A stretch of DNA of 64,000 bases from Trema orientale (taxonomy: Eukaryota; Streptophyta; Magnoliopsida; Rosales; Cannabaceae): NCBI GenBank assembly GCA_002914845.1, contig JXTC01000515.1, positions 128,542 through 192,541 on the forward strand, read 5' to 3'. The position numbers and the translations under genes are program-made. Within the stretch, counting starts at the first letter, position 1, and each line of letters begins with the position of its first letter. This document shows positions 13,575 through 23,857 of the stretch, in pieces. Below the pieces are notes generated by a model that had not been told where the DNA came from, ran no database searches, and was given only the letters and a program-made list of their open reading frames with translations.

Positions 13575-14813
13575 GTTCACCCCACATTTTTTTGAAGAAT
13601 TTGTCCTCAAGTTCAAGCTGAAATTCGACAACTTTAATAGCAACTTCATTTTTCTTTTTATGTGATTTTGGTAAACACTTGTTGAAAATATCCACTTCAA
13701 CTCATCTTTGGTCCATTGATGTAGCAAACCAATCTTTCTTGGCCTTCCATACATCATCCTTGCCATTCTACATACTCTTGAGAATGAAGGTATGCCATCA
13801 CTTTGAAATTCTAGCCTCTCAGAGAATGAATCTCTTGACTCCACTTTCTCTTCACACAAGAACTCAATTTCAACATTGTTATCATCTTTCCCAAGGCTTG
13901 CATCCTCTTGAAAGCTACGAGAGCTTGTCCCAAGAAGCTCAAAATAATTGGTTTCACAGAATAATTGACCCTTGGCTATATACAGTAATATAGGAATTTC
14001 GTGTGTAGTCAAAGAAATCTTAGTAAGTTTTTCAGACTTTTGCATCAAGAAGAGCACAATGTGCATGTTCTCTTTTTCACTACAAACTTCTAACATCTTT
14101 CCCACAAGGCATCTGCCAAACACATTCAATAAAGGATCAATAACATAACCATTTTTCTGATGATTGAATATTAATTGCACCTCTTGACAAGTTCTCCTAT
14201 CAAACATCCTCTGTAAGAACATACAACCAACCTGATTCTCTACATTGTTAGCCTGTAAAAAATCTTGTGATTCAGCTAATGAACTAATAATTGGTCTCCA
14301 AATCCACTGTGACAAACTAAGACAACCCATTTCTTTTATATGAAAATAAGAGAAAATATCCTCTATTGTAGGAAATAGGCATATCTCTGGATTATTCTCT
14401 TTGTCTACAATTTGAGTTAATTCAGAACTACCCTCTTGTTTAGCATTTTCTCCAACATTGCAAGAATCTTTAGCGGCCATGCCTCTTGTTGAATCCTCAA
14501 TAAGTTTAGAAACCTCTACTTGCTCCACAATATTTTCTAAACTATAGTTTTCTACAGAAAAATCAGGATTTACATTATAAGATAAACTTTCAGCAATGTT
14601 TTCTAATGTGGTAGTTTGAGCAGCACACACTTGATATCCCCTTTTTTTTCTTTTTTTTCCTAATTCTCCAAGAATAATTTCATCAACTACTTCTACATTT
14701 TCATATTCATTAAATTGAAATGCCTCTACTTCTTCTTTTTCACATAGCTGTAGAAAATTACATTTATGTTCTATATGTGTAAGGTCTGAAACTGAAGCTC
14801 TATGACATGGCAA
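13572..14813 (-). other. Long open stretch inside the gag-only element, unknown product
   Basis: It encodes 413 residues on the minus strand, starting just downstream of the gag-like part and ending at the far LTR. It is rich in E, N, S and K, with no motif I recognise and no zinc knuckle or polymerase signature. Its position between the two LTRs makes it part of the mobile element and not a host gene. It may be a lineage-specific extension of the gag region or sequence the element acquired. Confidence 0.5.
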
Positions 14814-15601
14814 GTTGTTTTGATAACTTTGATAATCATCTCTATGGGGAGTGTTTTGCGGTAAGAATTCTTTAACTAACTAGTCTCTCATCTTTCCCCA
14901 TGTCATGATTTTCTTTTTTTCATGAAACAATCTCTGATTTTGAATTCTCTTCCACCAGTAAACCATATAATCTCTAAATTGGTAAGCTACTAAGAAGGCT
15001 TGTTTCATCGGTTCGATGTCTACATTATCAAAGTATTCATCCACAAGTCCAAGCCAATTCTAAAATCCCCTTTTATCAAAGACTCCATAGAAACTAGGAA
15101 TTCTATATTGGCAATCTTGCTCACCATTTCTTAGATTCAAAACCTTAGGATTACTAGGAATTTTACTACCTAGCTTCTGCTCACTAAATTGCATATTTAA
15201 ATTTCGCTTATACCTCTTTACTTTAGACGGCCAGTGAGTATTTGGTTGTCTTCTTCGTGGCCCTCCATTATTGCTCCTTTGCAATTTGTATTCAAGGTTG
15301 CAAACCTGCGGTGCCAAAGGAATAACTCTGGCACCCTCACGTTGCTGAGATCTGGGCCAGATCTCTCTCGAACTGTGCTCAGTAAACACTTGATCAGAAT
15401 AACCCAATCTTGTGAAACCCACCCGATGACGATCTCATACTCCGTCTGATCGATCACGAGGTAGTTCTCGCTCACAACCCAATCGAGGTCTCCGATCTGT
15501 CCATTGGACCTTCACTCCATGCTCATCGGCGTCGAAGCGGCTCCAATCACCGGTGGCAGCCATCAACATCCAAGGAAAGAGCCTTGGCTACTGATACCAC
15601 T

Positions 15602-16065
15602 TAACGCAGAGGAATGGAAGAAATTACGCCAAATCCATGGCAAAAAGGAGGTAAAGACCTCAAAGCTCAAAGAGCGTTCTGTATTCTCAATATTCTAAGT
15701 CTTCAAAATCTGATTACAATATCAAAACTTCAAGCTTATATAGCTGCAGTGGAAACGAACCTAGAAACAAAGGCTCAAGGTTCTAATATTGAAAGATACC
15801 TATGGCCCAAACATTACAAGGCCCAATAGACCAAACTAGCAAATACAAATATTATAAGAAAATGACAAATAACAAAGGGCGCGTTTGGTATAGGATTCGA
15901 ATCCTATTCTTCAAATCCAGAAACAGCTTTTACATAGAAAGTTGGAAGGATAAAACATTTATCCTTCCAACTTTCTATGTAAAAGCTGTTTCTGGATTTG
16001 AAGAATAGGATTCGAATCCTATACCAAACGCACCCAAAACTATCTAACACTAAGCTCCTACATTA
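15602..16065 (-). repeat. LTR of the gag-only element (5' LTR), carrying a MITE insertion
   Basis: It matches 13273-13574 along its whole length except for the 159-bp foldback element at 15877-16035 and a 3-bp duplication. It is followed on the right by the target duplication GAGTAC (16066-16071), which repeats the left flank of the element. Confidence 0.88.
15877..16035. mobile_element. Foldback MITE, almost perfect 159-bp hairpin
   Basis: The two arms, from GGGCGCGTTTGGTATAGG to its complement ending CCAAACGCACCC, are nearly identical inverted repeats around a short centre near 15955. Comparison with the sister LTR at 13273-13574 shows the uninterrupted sequence, so the insertion and its 3-bp AAA target duplication are directly visible. 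The TIR and TSD length fit a PIF/Harbinger-type (Tourist-like) MITE. The high arm identity indicates a recent insertion. Confidence 0.92.
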
Positions 16066-16248
16066 GAGTACTCAATAGTATGTGTGCATGTTGGGCGATA
16101 TATTAGTTAGTTCGGTCTCTAAGTTATTAAAGATAGTTGCACTTTCAACTATTGAAGTAGAGCACGTTGTTGTGATTGAAGCTAGCAAGGAGATGTTGTG
16201 CTTGCAGTCTTTCTTGAAAGAATTGGTTCATAAGTATGGAAAGAGTGT

Positions 16249-16849
16249 CACTACTAGAAAAACTTAAATAGAAAGTGGTGTCAAATTTAAAAAGACGCTA
16301 TTTTTTCAAGTAACCAGTGTTGTTTACTATTTAACGCCGTTTTTCTAAGAACTGATGTTAAAAGTGGATATTTAACTCCGTTTCTTAGGAAACCAGCGTC
16401 TATTAAATATTGTAGATTTATTTATTGAATTGTTTTGTTGATTTAAGGATTAAGTAATATATTATAGTGATTTATTTTGTTTTTTATTGTATGTTTTTTA
16501 TTTTTAATTATTTTTTATTAAAATTATTTTTTATTAAAATTACGCCTTTTTGGCACTTTAAATAGCTATAAATATAATTGATATCATAATTATTAATAAA
16601 GATGACTCGTGGCTAAGTGGCAACATTTGATGTGAAAGGGCCTAGAGCTCTTGTGTTTGAATCCTAGGAAGAACTCTTTTCTCCTTTTTATTGATTATCT
16701 ATATGTCAACTTTTAATGCCGGTTCAGAATCGATCTCTATTTGAACATACATTTAAAGATGCCTGAATATACGCCACTTTTTGAACCGACGTTAAATCAT
16801 AAATAACGCCACTTTTTAACTAGCGTATATTTGCATTATTATAGTAGTG
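16249..16849. mobile_element. Non-autonomous CACTA (EnSpm) element
   Basis: It begins CACTACTAGAAAAACT and ends ...TATAGTAGTG, the diagnostic CACTA termini, and is flanked by the 3-bp target duplication TGT (16246-16248 and 16850-16852). The sub-terminal parts hold repeated short motifs of the kind AACGCC and ACCAGCGT in both orientations, typical of transposase-binding repeats. At 601 bp with no coding sequence, it is a deletion derivative. It interrupts the copia RNase H region. Confidence 0.93.
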
Positions 16850-17791
16850 TGTATTGTATTGTAATAGTTAGAGTGCTATGCTAAGATGAAGCATATACAG
16901 GTTCGATATCACTTCATTAGACCAGCTTTGGAAGATAGAGTGTGGGAACTAAAGAAGATCCGATGGAGTCAAAATCTAATCGATAATATTGATAAAGAAT
17001 GTGACAAGTAAGAAACTAAAGTTGTGTGCAACTTCAGTTGAACTTCTCTCTTAAGGATTGAGAAGTTGATACTACTGTAGAGGAGCCATGATGATGGAGT
17101 AGTCTCTAAGTGGGAGATTATTAAATCTATAGAGCCTAATTATATTGACAAACATCACTAAAGACAAAATATCATATGCTACACACACATGGATCGACCT
17201 AATTAATCTCACTAGTAAGGGTATACTAGTAAGAAGTATTTTTGAAATTTTACATATGTATTTTGGTTGCCCTAGCTTTTTCTTCTATATATAAGATGTT
17301 AAGGTGCCGAATTTGGTAAGTGAATATAGAGAATTTACAGAATCTTGAGAGTCATGAGGTGTGAAATTTCTTGTAATCTTTCTTCTTCATTATAGTGAAA
17401 ACCCTGAAAGTGGATACAACTTTCGTATTGAGAGTGAATCACTATAAACTTTGTGTTTGCTTGTTTTTAGTTTCTTAATTATTTTCAACAATAAAAAATT
17501 AGGCACGTTAATCCTTAATATTTTTTCGAGTTAAATAATTAGTTCATATATGTCTATATATAAATTCTGACTAATTCATGCATTGTTTTAATTATGTGAT
17601 TTTATAATATCATTCAAAATGGAGAATCGCATTTATGTTTAGCAATCCGTAATGGGAAGAGAAATGATAAAAGTAATTTCCTTTCTCATTTACTCATGTA
17701 TTTATTTGTATATTTGCGATAAAATTCTAGTGAATTATTCATATAATTACTAAAAGGAGAATAAAATATCCCAGAAACTGTATTTTGTTTT

Positions 17792-19375
17792 GGGATAATA
17801 TCAACTGGGATCCCCAAACTTTCCCCAATGTATCACTTAGGTCCCTAATCTTTTTTTTTTGTAGCACTTGGATCCCCAACCTATTATTATTCATCACACA
17901 TTTGTCCCTGTGCATCTTTCCGTCTAAAGCTAGCGTTAAAAGACCATATGTTTTGCACGTTCTTGTTTGCTTAAGGGTATAGGCTGGAAATAAAAAAAAA
18001 AAAAGGTACCAAAATCTCCATTGGAGCTCCATTGAAGCTCGCTTTTTACTGAAAACAGAGAGTAATTTGCAGGTGTGGTCAACAAGTTAAAATGAAGATT
18101 TCATGGACTGACTTAAATCTGGGAAGAAGATTTTGGGCCTACTATAAGAGAAAGGTAAGAAATTCCTAATTTTTTTTTTTAGATTGTCTAAACTATAAAG
18201 ATTTAATTTTTTTTCCTTATTATATAGCAACATAGAGGTAAAAGAATCAGGTACCTCCTGTTACACACAAAATATTTAGCTTTACATGGTTAATATCATA
18301 CTTATTGCCACAAATGACAATGACACGGAGAAAAAAAAAATAGAGTAACCAAAGAAACAAATAATAAAAAACAGAACAAAAAAGTCGACTAAACTTGATA
18401 TACTCTATTATTTTATTTTCCAGTATATTACCATGTTCAACGTGCTATTTCTTTCTTTTATATATAGTACACAGTGTATATGTCAAGTTAAATTCTACAA
18501 TACAAATATAGCACATTAAAATTACAACTCCATCACATTTTTTTCCCTATCGTCATATTATTCCATATGATAAAACTAATTGAAACTCTAAAAATAAACT
18601 AACATGCATAAATTTTGCTAAATATACTTTAATAATCTACATGATGAAAACAATATTGAAACTCTAAAAATATTAAACTTTTTCCCTTAAAAAAATATTA
18701 TTTTGCCTATTACAAATTTTTATTTAAGAAAACATTATACTCAAGAACATACCATAAGTGGGATGTATCATTCTGAAGCTTTAAATGCTCTGCAACACAA
18801 AAGAAAATGCAAAGTGAAGTCATTTCTTAGGTCATTAAACTGAGGAAAAAAAACCCAGTGAAAATCACTTCACTTACAAAAGGAGGACCTAGATAACACC
18901 TCAAATCCCAAACCCATATAGCAAATGATGAGAAAAGTAAGACTTACATATATATATATATTAAATTTAGTTATTAGATCAAAATCAAAACAAAAATCTC
19001 ATTTTTTTTTCCTACCTGATGAAGACGAAAAGAATAAAAATCCACTTTGTTCTTCGAATTTGTGGGAAAATGAAAACCTTTAGTTTTCCCCAAATTTCAC
19101 CATGAAGAAGTGTAGAAAAAGGGTAGAGATGGCCACACTAAAGAAGAAAGACGATAGGAGAGTAATTTAGCCACTTGATTTTCAGATTATACTCTTGGAA
19201 ACAAGGTCATGTGCATGGCACGTGGTCTTTTAACGCCAGATTTAGACGGAAAGATGCACATGGACAAACGTGTAACAAATAATGATAGATTGGGGATCCA
19301 AGTGCTACAAAAAAAAGGTTAAGGACCTAAGTGATACATTGGGAAAAGCTTGGGGACCCCAGGTGATATTATCCC
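17792..19375. mobile_element. Non-autonomous Mutator-like element with about 165-bp TIRs
   Basis: Bases 17792 to about 17960 and about 19204 to 19375 are inverted copies of one another, beginning GGGATAATATCA and ending TGATATTATCCC. The flanks (17783-17791 and 19376-19384) agree at 8 of 9 bases, fitting the 9-bp target duplication of Mutator elements, although both are T-rich. The 1.2-kb interior shows no open reading frame and no transposase signature, so the element needs an outside transposase. I saw no recognisable captured gene in it. Confidence 0.82.
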
Positions 19376-21523
19376 TTTTTTTTTTTTCGTTACATTCCAA
19401 ACACTTGTCGTTTATTATTCCTAACAAAGATACTATTGCATACCTGAAAATGATAATAAATTATCCAAATTCCAGTAAACGCTCCCATGTGGCACCATTT
19501 GCACAGAATTAAAGAATCAATCTATAATTTATTTTCGAAAGTCTAGTTGTGGAAATATTTATGCTTAGTAGTTTACACATTTTTTTTTTAGGATTTTGCT
19601 TGGGGAGGCGTGTAAGTTAGGAAGATGCTGAATTAGTTTTACTTGATTTCATACCTGGGTACTTCACCGGTTAGAAACTAGTGATCGCTGTCTTTTTCAG
19701 ATTTTTTCAAATAATAATTAAGGGGATAACTTAAATAATATCTTCCAAGTTTGACCATCTTCTCTCATAAATAAAATTACGCTCCTTTGTTTTTCATAAT
19801 GTAAACATATATACAGATACTTTGACTTTTTTTATTGACCAAAGGTAATAATTCTTTTTTAAAATACTGATAAATAACCTTTAATGTTGTGTATGTTAAT
19901 TGTTAGGACATTGACCCCTTGCGGGGTTGGGCTCTATGTTAAGAACTAATCAATTAAGTGGAGTATTAGGAACTCATTCTCATTCTCACCACTTTTAAAC
20001 GTAAGACTTTATTCACACACCCAATGAGCCAACAATTACCCCTCCGATGAAGAACACATTACGTTAAATTTTAGGCTGTAAAATTTACTTCATTATGTTA
20101 AACTAATTAGAATATCTCTTTTCATCTACTTGAAATAATCTCATTGTAAACGCTAAGATTTACATTTAAATATATAGAAGGTCATTGACCAACTTGCAAT
20201 CATGCATTCATATTAAAATTTTATTGGGATTATACTTATAAGAGCTGTCTACATACTCTTTACAGAGATCAAATCCTGATATAGTTCTAACTTTGCATAG
20301 GAGAAAAAAAAAAAATTATAGAGATTTTAGTAGTACTGATTGTGCATAAAATATACTTCGTCTCCACATGAATAAAATATCTCTTATTTATAGGCAAATA
20401 AGAGATGTTTAATAAATAAAAAACTCTATTTTATTCCAACACTCATTAGTTAAAAAAAGAAAAATTTACAATATCATTTTAACTTTAAACAAATAATCAC
20501 TATTTAAATTGGTGAAAAACCATCGTTCAACTGTACAATAAAATAAACTAACAATCAGAATTCAAAATCAAATTAATACTAACTTATAGCTTAAATAACT
20601 CATTATATAGTCATCTTGGTAAAATATACTTAAAGTCATGTCGTACAATGAATTAAAGATGACACGTATAAAACAAATAGAAAATAAAAATATACATATA
20701 AAATTTTTATCGATTTTGTTTGGTCCATTGGACGGTTATTTTGATCGGTTTCACATCCAAAAACTGATTGCCAGACTGAAATGAAATTTACTTTCTTAGT
20801 TGATCAAACCAAATATTTATTAGAAAAACCAAATTGTTTGGTTTGATTTGATACGAATTAATCGATTATTGGTTGGTTTTTTTGGAACACCCTTACATGC
20901 ATATCAACAACAACTTGAGATCTTCTCCATCATTTTCTTCCAATTAATAAACAAAATTCAGAAAAAAAATATATATGTAAAAAAAATAAAAACAATAATT
21001 TTACAAGGGTATTTTTGGAAACTTATATGTAGCTTCTAGTTTGTCTTATGGTTCTTATCCACACATTACGGTCTTCAATGTTTGTCGTCCAAAATTTGCC
21101 AACTGCTCCTCGTCAAGTTTTCGTACTCATTTACTCTAGTAACTTGTTTTGTTATATTCTTAGTCGGGTAAGCTGCGTGCATTCATCTGCTTTCCTTTAT
21201 CGCCATCAGTGTTTCATTTGAGTTCCGCCTGGTTATTTTGTTGCTGCAAAATATATTAAATGCTTTTATTTGGTCCCTAAAAGACCGAAAAAAGAGAAAA
21301 GAAATTACAGAGAAAATACCTTATGTGGTTGAGAGATCCATGAATCGTAAGTTCGATCTAAAATAAAAAGGTATGTAGCTTAATTTTCTTCTCTTATAAA
21401 TTTTGGTTTGCTTCTCTGTGATTTAGTTTTCTTTAATATTTTTTTTTATTCAGCTGTGTTGAGCTTCTCTCGTACTGATAACGTTTAATTTAATTATTTT
21501 GTTTTAAGAGCTTGATATCGGTT

Positions 21524-21546
21524 TATATATATATATATATATATAT
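21524..21546. repeat. (TA)n microsatellite
   Basis: An uninterrupted run of alternating T and A. Similar TA tracts occur near 34754, 35014, 38781, 42880 and 43474. Confidence 0.95.
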
Positions 21547-22344
21547 CTGGTTATGTATAATATCATTAGATATGCATATCAGCTGCACAATTCTAGTTGC
21601 AAAATCTGACAAAATGCCTACATAAACTCAAGCTATACAGTTAATGCTACAGAGTACGTACAGAAAGGGGAAAAATTGAAAATGACGTGAGGAGACTTGA
21701 CACAAAAAAATTAGAATTGCATCTCCGATTTACATTGTCAAAATATAGCGGCGTCTTGGAGCTAAAAAAATAAAAATAAATAAAAAGATAAAACTTTAAT
21801 AAACTTTTTACCACTTAGCTACATTAGTTCTCTAATTTAAACGATTAATTACGATGTTAATAGAAACAATTCATAACGTAATAAAAATTTTATGGTTAAG
21901 ACATATTTTGCTCAGATTTAACTAGTGAATAATGAGTTTTTTTATTCATAGACCGAGTTTGAAGATGATGACAACTGAGCGGTAAAAGAAAAAGTATTCC
22001 TTCTACTACTTAAAACTGAACTAGGATAAAATGTTAATTATCCCTTTTTTTTCCGTTTAATTATTTATCTATTTATTTATTTGTTTTGTGTGTGTAAATA
22101 CCATCATTGGTGTCAAATTTTGGGAATCGGATGGATATGGGCTTTTTACATAAATTCCAGTCCAAAGCCCGTTTAATTTTTTAGTGCCTTTTCTTTTTTT
22201 AAGAAACATTTTCTCTTCGAAATTTAAAAAATTCAAAGGTACCTGATATAACCAGACTGGTTATCCCTGGTTATCTCAAGTAACCTCCAAGTAGTTAAAA
22301 AAGTTATATTTTTCTAAATACTTTTAGAAGTAGTATTTTTCAAT

Positions 22345-22745
22345 AGAAAAAGTTCATAAATATCCGTTTTCAAAACCATATTTTCATCAATGTTCTTTTC
22401 TATTTTTATTTCATAAATACCCGTTTTTATATATTTTTTTGGAGAAATATAGACTACTACTGTTTTACACATAATATGTATACCAAAGTATATATTTCAT
22501 GCATTAAATGTATACTGTGGTCTATATTTCATGAATAAAAGTTACGCTAAAAATTAGCACACATTTTAAAATGTGTACCGTTCATGTTTTACACATGGAA
22601 TATGTACCTCATGGATAAAATTTACATTGTAAATGTGGACCACTCATATTTTGCATATGAAATATAGACCATAAAAATGGATATTTTTGAAATAAAAATA
22701 AAAATGGGTATTTTTGAAATAAGTTTTAAAAAACAGGTATTAGGC
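22345..22745. repeat. Probable inverted-repeat (foldback) element
   Basis: The left side (ATTTCATAAATACCCG and surroundings, about 22345-22460) reappears inverted on the right (GGGTATTTTTGAAAT, about 22660-22745). Between them are repeated short phrases such as TATATTTCATG. It looks like a degenerate MITE. Ends and target duplication are unclear. Confidence 0.45.
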
Positions 22746-23466
22746 ATAGTTTTCACGTTTTCAATTGTTTTGATATTTTAACACATACAATCAAATATCA
22801 TCTCTTTTTCTTTTGGGCCCAAAAAATATATTTAAGACTACTTTTCAAGAATTTATTTTTTTAAAATGTCATAAAGTTTATGCCGGTATTTGTGACTTCC
22901 GATCATAAAAGTTATGATAGCTGCAAAAAAAATTATGAAAAATAATCGTGAAAATATATTTTTGCCCAAATTTCTCTTACCCTGGTCCAAATCCCCTAAA
23001 TTTTCCCATTGTACATCAAAAAATAAAATGAAAAAAAAACATAACCTTTGGTTTCATTTTTTTTCCCTTCTAATTACACATGATTCTAGAGGATTTATGA
23101 TGATTATTATTTTTTTTTAGAGTTCATATTAATAAATGTCTCTTTTTCTATTTTTATAACTAAATGTCCAATGATATGTATTTTTACACTTGTATATCTA
23201 CTTATATACCAACTTTAGTTTATACACAGAGCATATTAGCTTTTATGTTAGTTTATACCAACTTTAGTTTATACTCTATAGCAATCTTGATGTTAATTGC
23301 ATGCGGACTCTTTTGGACTCACTCGTTAATGTATTAGTTGAAATAAAAATAAATTTAAAAAATTTAACTTGACATACGATGCCAACTAACAAAAATCTAA
23401 CCAATACTTCTTAGCTTCTCTAAGGAGTCGTTTTTGTCTAAACAGATTATTCCATAATTAACATAC

Positions 23467-23653
23467 GGGGAGGGCTACAGTAGGAGCGCCCCTACGTAAG
23501 GCCACCCTTTATACACCGTTTGATGAGAATCTGTAGGGAATAACGAAAATCTGTAGAGAATCTGTTTATACACAGATTCCCATCAAACAGTGTATAGACA
23601 GGCCCTACGCAGGGACGCCCCTACGCAGGGACGCCCCTACTGTAGACGCACCC
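23467..23653. mobile_element. Mutator-type MITE (family A), copy 1, in the receptor gene promoter
   Basis: The termini are GGGGAGGGCTACAGTAGG and the complement of GGGTGCGTCTACAGTAGG. The flanks TTAACATAC and TTAACATAT (23458-23466 and 23654-23662) are an 8/9 match for a 9-bp target duplication. At 187 bp it is longer than its five relatives because a segment around CGCAGGGACGCCCCTA is doubled near the right end. It ends about 20 bp upstream of the probable TATA box of the CC-NBS-LRR gene. Confidence 0.9.
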
Positions 23654-23672
23654 TTAACATATAGTCAACAAA

Positions 23673-23680
23673 TATAAATA
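23673..23680 (+). promoter_or_regulatory. Probable TATA box of the CC-NBS-LRR gene
   Basis: TATAAATA lies 178 bp upstream of the start codon, a normal spacing for a plant gene with a short 5' leader. No transcript data are available, so this is an inference from motif and position. Confidence 0.55.
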
Positions 23681-23857
23681 GCCATGTCATCTATGAGAGT
23701 TTCCACCTTGCTACTTAATTATCATTCCCTAATTCGACAGCCAATTATACAACAATTTACAATTTCATTCCATTTTTTCATAAAGTTTTACTTTGATCTA
23801 ATCTTCAGAGAAAGGATGAGAGAAAAGGGAGGTGAACATAAATTTTGAGTTGGAAGT

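Larger units (their letters stand above)
13273..16065 (-). mobile_element. Short LTR retrotransposon with only gag-like coding remains (TR-GAG-like)
   Basis: It is about 2.8 kb long, with LTRs at 13273-13574 and 15602-16065 (about 300 bp each without the inserted MITE) and TG/CA ends. The likely target duplication is GAGTAC (13267-13272 and 16066-16071). A primer-binding site of the initiator-Met type (TGGTATCAG on the minus strand) lies just inside the right LTR near 15592-15600, which gives minus orientation. Translation of the part nearest the primer-binding site resembles a Ty3-gypsy gag capsid region. The rest holds a long open stretch (13572-14813) that I do not recognise. No protease, reverse transcriptase or integrase is seen. 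The gag-like part has about two or three breaks. By eye the LTRs differ by about 4%, so the element is fairly young. Confidence 0.8.
12850..17490 (+). mobile_element. Ty1-copia retrotransposon remnant, split by three insertions
   Basis: Fossil of a copia-type LTR element, 5'-truncated and clearly broken. Recognisable parts are the end of the pol RNase H region in pieces (about 12850-12979, 13127-13272, 16066-16248 and 16853-17040), a purine-rich tract near 17110-17118, and a probable 3' LTR at 17119-17490 ending in CA. Translated pieces show the family's RNase H signatures around the DAD and LST-E motifs. It is interrupted by a SINE, a short LTR element and a CACTA element, so it is the oldest layer of this nest. 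It carries several coding breaks besides the insertions. Confidence 0.8.
19385..23457. other. Intergenic region, AT-rich
   Basis: No gene was recognised. The short open frames here have no family signature. The interval holds a TA microsatellite and a probable inverted-repeat element, both listed separately, and a locally repeated segment around 23190-23280. The rest shows nothing I can name. Confidence 0.5.

Noticed and set aside
13572-14813. 413-residue open frame as a host gene
   Set aside because: It lies between the two LTRs of a retrotransposon with a primer-binding site and target duplication, so it belongs to that element.
20700-20890. Segment with repeated TTTGGTTTGAT phrases as a defined transposon
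   Set aside because: I could not find matching inverted ends or a target duplication; it stays unassigned.
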